From Alphaproteobacteria bacterium (GTDB lineage: Bacteria; Pseudomonadota; Alphaproteobacteria; Micavibrionales; Micavibrionaceae), in contig JAUILO010000132.1 of the NCBI GenBank assembly GCA_030432775.1, positions 1 through 6,784 on the forward strand: a stretch of DNA of 6,784 nucleotides. The letters run 5' to 3'. This document shows, in pieces, positions 5,137 to 6,784 of this stretch. Every line of letters starts with the position of its first letter. Position 1 is the first letter of the stretch. The notes beneath the pieces are model-generated. The model was not told where the DNA came from. It made no database searches and saw only the letters and a list, made by a program, of their open reading frames with translations. The position numbers and the translations under genes are program-made.

Positions 5137-6784
5137 TTAACCGTTATAAAGCTGGCGTAAACGCTGCTCTGCGATAATAAGCATCGGAATGTCAACTGAC
5201 CCCGAGGCACGCATATCTGCCATTAAAGGCTCTAGCGAATGAATTTTGCTTTGGTTTTTATCGATCCATTTACTGACTAAAGACTCGCCCGGTGTCAGGC
5301 TTTTTCGTACGCCTTTTACGGTTTGCAGTATATGCGTGGTCAGTGCGGCCTGGCATGTATATAGCTGCTCTGTAAGGCCGAATAACGCTTCTTCGGACCA
5401 TCGGTCATCAGTCTTCATAAACTGTGCCTGTTTGGTGAGCCAATTGATATGGAAGGTGTGTCCTACTTCTAGATATGTTTTTGCTGTCAGTGTGATATCG
5501 GCGTGGCAGTCAAGCGAGCTGCGGATAATGTCACATGCAGCGCCCAGAATAGGGATAATGGCAATGTCTTGTGCTAGATCTTTTGGCAGTCCGTCATTAA
5601 TACCCATCTGGATACGGCGATTAATGTCCTGTCCAAGTTCTTTTGTAGCAATTTTATCAATTTGGTTGCGGATATTTTGTACGCCAAGGCCAAAGCTATG
5701 GATGTCGTTATCCATATCAACCGGACGGCCAAGACGTGTCAGGAACCAGTGTGTTTCGCGGTCGGCAAGATTTTGCAATTCCTGCATGGCGTTGATCTGT
5801 ACTTGTGCCGGAACAATGTTGTCCAGATTTTCGATGCTCTTCCATAGCTCTTTGAGGCCAAAAACGTCACAGACAGTCAGGAACGCCTCGGTTACCTCAC
5901 CGATGGTGGCGTTGGTGCGCTCGACTTGTCCGTGAATAAAGGTCGGTCCCATACGGTTGATAACATTCGTCGCGATTTTTGTGGCGATAATTTCACGTTT
6001 CAAGCGGTGAGATTTGATCTCGTCCAGATATTTCACGCGAAGCGGTTTAGGGAAGTAATTGACCAGCCATTCATCTTCAATATGATCTTGATCGGGAATA
6101 TCGGTTTTTAGAAGATCTCGGGTATATTCGATTTTCGAGTAAGACTGTAACAAGCCAAGTTCAGGTCTTGTCAGGCCGCTACCGGCACGCAGGCGTGCTT
6201 CGATGTCTTCTTCACTTGGCAGGCCTTCCAGCTCCCTGTTCAATCCGATCTCGTTTTCAAAATCCTCGATCAATAAGGCGTGCAGCCCAAGGTTGTCTGC
6301 GGCTTGCTTACGCATCAGGCTTATACCCTGGGCTTGTTGGTAGTTATTATTTAGAACAAGCCGGCTCACCTCTTCGGTCATTTTCTCTAGCAAGTTATTG
6401 CGCTTTTTCACACCCATTGTGTGATTGCCGTTTGTCATGATATCGGCCATCAAAATCTTGATATTGACCTCATGGTCAGATGAATCAACACCGCCGGAAT
6501 TATCGATAAAGTCGGCATTGATTGCGCCGCCTTTCGATGCAAACTCGATACGGCCAAGCTGTGTAATAGCAAGGTTCGCACCTTCACCCAATACGCGCGC
6601 TTTCACATCGCTACCGTTAATACGAATTGGGTCATTACCCTTGTCACCAACGCTAGCATCGGATTCGCTGCTGGCCTTGATGTATGTACCAATACCGCCA
6701 AACCATAATAAATCTGTTCTGGCTTTTAACATGGCTTTCATTAAAACCGTTGGCGGTACTTGATCTTTATCAATATCAAAGCGG
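5137..6784 (-). CDS. gdhB: NAD-specific glutamate dehydrogenase, large (about 180 kDa) type, C-terminal 548 residues; truncated by window edge
   Basis: This enzyme oxidatively deaminates glutamate to 2-oxoglutarate and ammonium with NAD, a catabolic cytoplasmic reaction. The frame is open to the right edge. An in-frame ATG at 6741 is internal, because the 14 codons before it (RFDIDKDQVPPTVL) continue the protein. The family is about 1600 residues long, so roughly the last third is seen. Numbered from the edge, LLWFGGIGTYIK (25-36), GEGANLAITQLGRIEFA (66-82) and NSGGVDSSDHEVNIK (95-109) are highly characteristic. They correspond to the end of the dehydrogenase core, with GEGAN resembling the GAN-type motif of smaller glutamate dehydrogenases. 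The rest is the long, mostly helical C-terminal domain, ending LRQLYNG. No frameshift is visible. The symbol gdhB is used loosely for this family (also called gdh2 or gdhZ elsewhere). Confidence 0.93.
   Translation of the reverse strand, partial: RFDIDKDQVPPTVLMKAMLKARTDLLWFGGIGTYIKASSESDASVGDKGNDPIRINGSDVKARVLGEGANLAITQLGRIEFASKGGAINADFIDNSGGVDSSDHEVNIKILMADIMTNGNHTMGVKKRNNLLEKMTEEVSRLVLNNNYQQAQGISLMRKQAADNLGLHALLIEDFENEIGLNRELEGLPSEEDIEARLRAGSGLTRPELGLLQSYSKIEYTRDLLKTDIPDQDHIEDEWLVNYFPKPLRVKYLDEIKSHRLKREIIATKIATNVINRMGPTFIHGQVERTNATIGEVTEAFLTVCDVFGLKELWKSIENLDNIVPAQVQINAMQELQNLADRETHWFLTRLGRPVDMDNDIHSFGLGVQNIRNQIDKIATKELGQDINRRIQMGINDGLPKDLAQDIAIIPILGAACDIIRSSLDCHADITLTAKTYLEVGHTFHINWLTKQAQFMKTDDRWSEEALFGLTEQLYTCQAALTTHILQTVKGVRKSLTPGESLVSKWIDKNQSKIHSLEPLMADMRASGSVDIPMLIIAEQRLRQLYNG

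Noticed and set aside
5246..5935. 229-codon open frame on the plus strand opposite glutamate dehydrogenase
   Set aside because: It lies entirely antisense to a strongly conserved coding region. Its product is rich in Ser, Arg and Cys with no recognisable domain, as expected of a shadow frame.
6739..6741. ATG at 6741 as the start of the glutamate dehydrogenase gene
   Set aside because: The same frame continues to the window edge with family-like residues. The protein family is about three times longer than the 534 residues from this ATG, so the ATG is internal.
1..6784. A new defence, mobile or biosynthetic system spread across the window
   Set aside because: Five of the six genes are standard housekeeping genes with intact signatures. 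There are no repeats, integrase, transposase, toxin-antitoxin or effector modules. The single unknown gene has no evident partners.

Overview
The window looks like core chromosome of an alphaproteobacterium with moderately AT-rich DNA. The evidence is the set of gene families together: an aa3-type cytochrome c oxidase with ctaC directly before ctaD, a ubiquinone-pathway UbiA, and the C-terminal third of the very large (about 1600-residue) NAD-specific glutamate dehydrogenase. An rsmE/ubiA divergent pair is also, from memory, a familiar alphaproteobacterial arrangement. The order or genus cannot be fixed from the sequence. There is no sign of transposases, phage genes, integrases, tRNA or rRNA genes, or CRISPR arrays.

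Layout, left to right. Positions 1-903 (minus) hold the first 301 residues of cytochrome c oxidase subunit I (ctaD), cut by the left edge. Positions 935-1801 (minus) hold subunit II (ctaC), 31 bases upstream of ctaD and evidently in the same operon. Positions 1802-1964 are the ctaC leader, with a candidate promoter and a perfect 9-bp inverted repeat around its -10. Positions 1965-2711 (minus) encode the 16S rRNA m3U1498 methyltransferase RsmE. Positions 2747-3649 (plus) encode 4-hydroxybenzoate polyprenyltransferase UbiA, divergent from rsmE with only 35 bases between the start codons. Positions 3650-3819 separate the convergent ubiA and an unrecognised gene, and contain a rho-independent terminator. 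Positions 3820-4929 (minus) encode a 369-residue acidic soluble protein of unknown function. Positions 4930-5136 are an AT-rich leader with a candidate promoter. Positions 5137-6784 (minus) are the 3' part of the NAD-glutamate dehydrogenase gene, cut by the right edge.

Functionally, most of the window serves aerobic energy metabolism. Glutamate dehydrogenase feeds 2-oxoglutarate and NADH into central metabolism, UbiA makes the membrane quinone precursor, and CtaC/CtaD form the catalytic core of the terminal oxidase. RsmE is a ribosome-maturation housekeeping enzyme. I see no convincing new multi-gene system. The items most worth a second look are the unknown 369-residue protein and the inverted repeat at the ctaC promoter.
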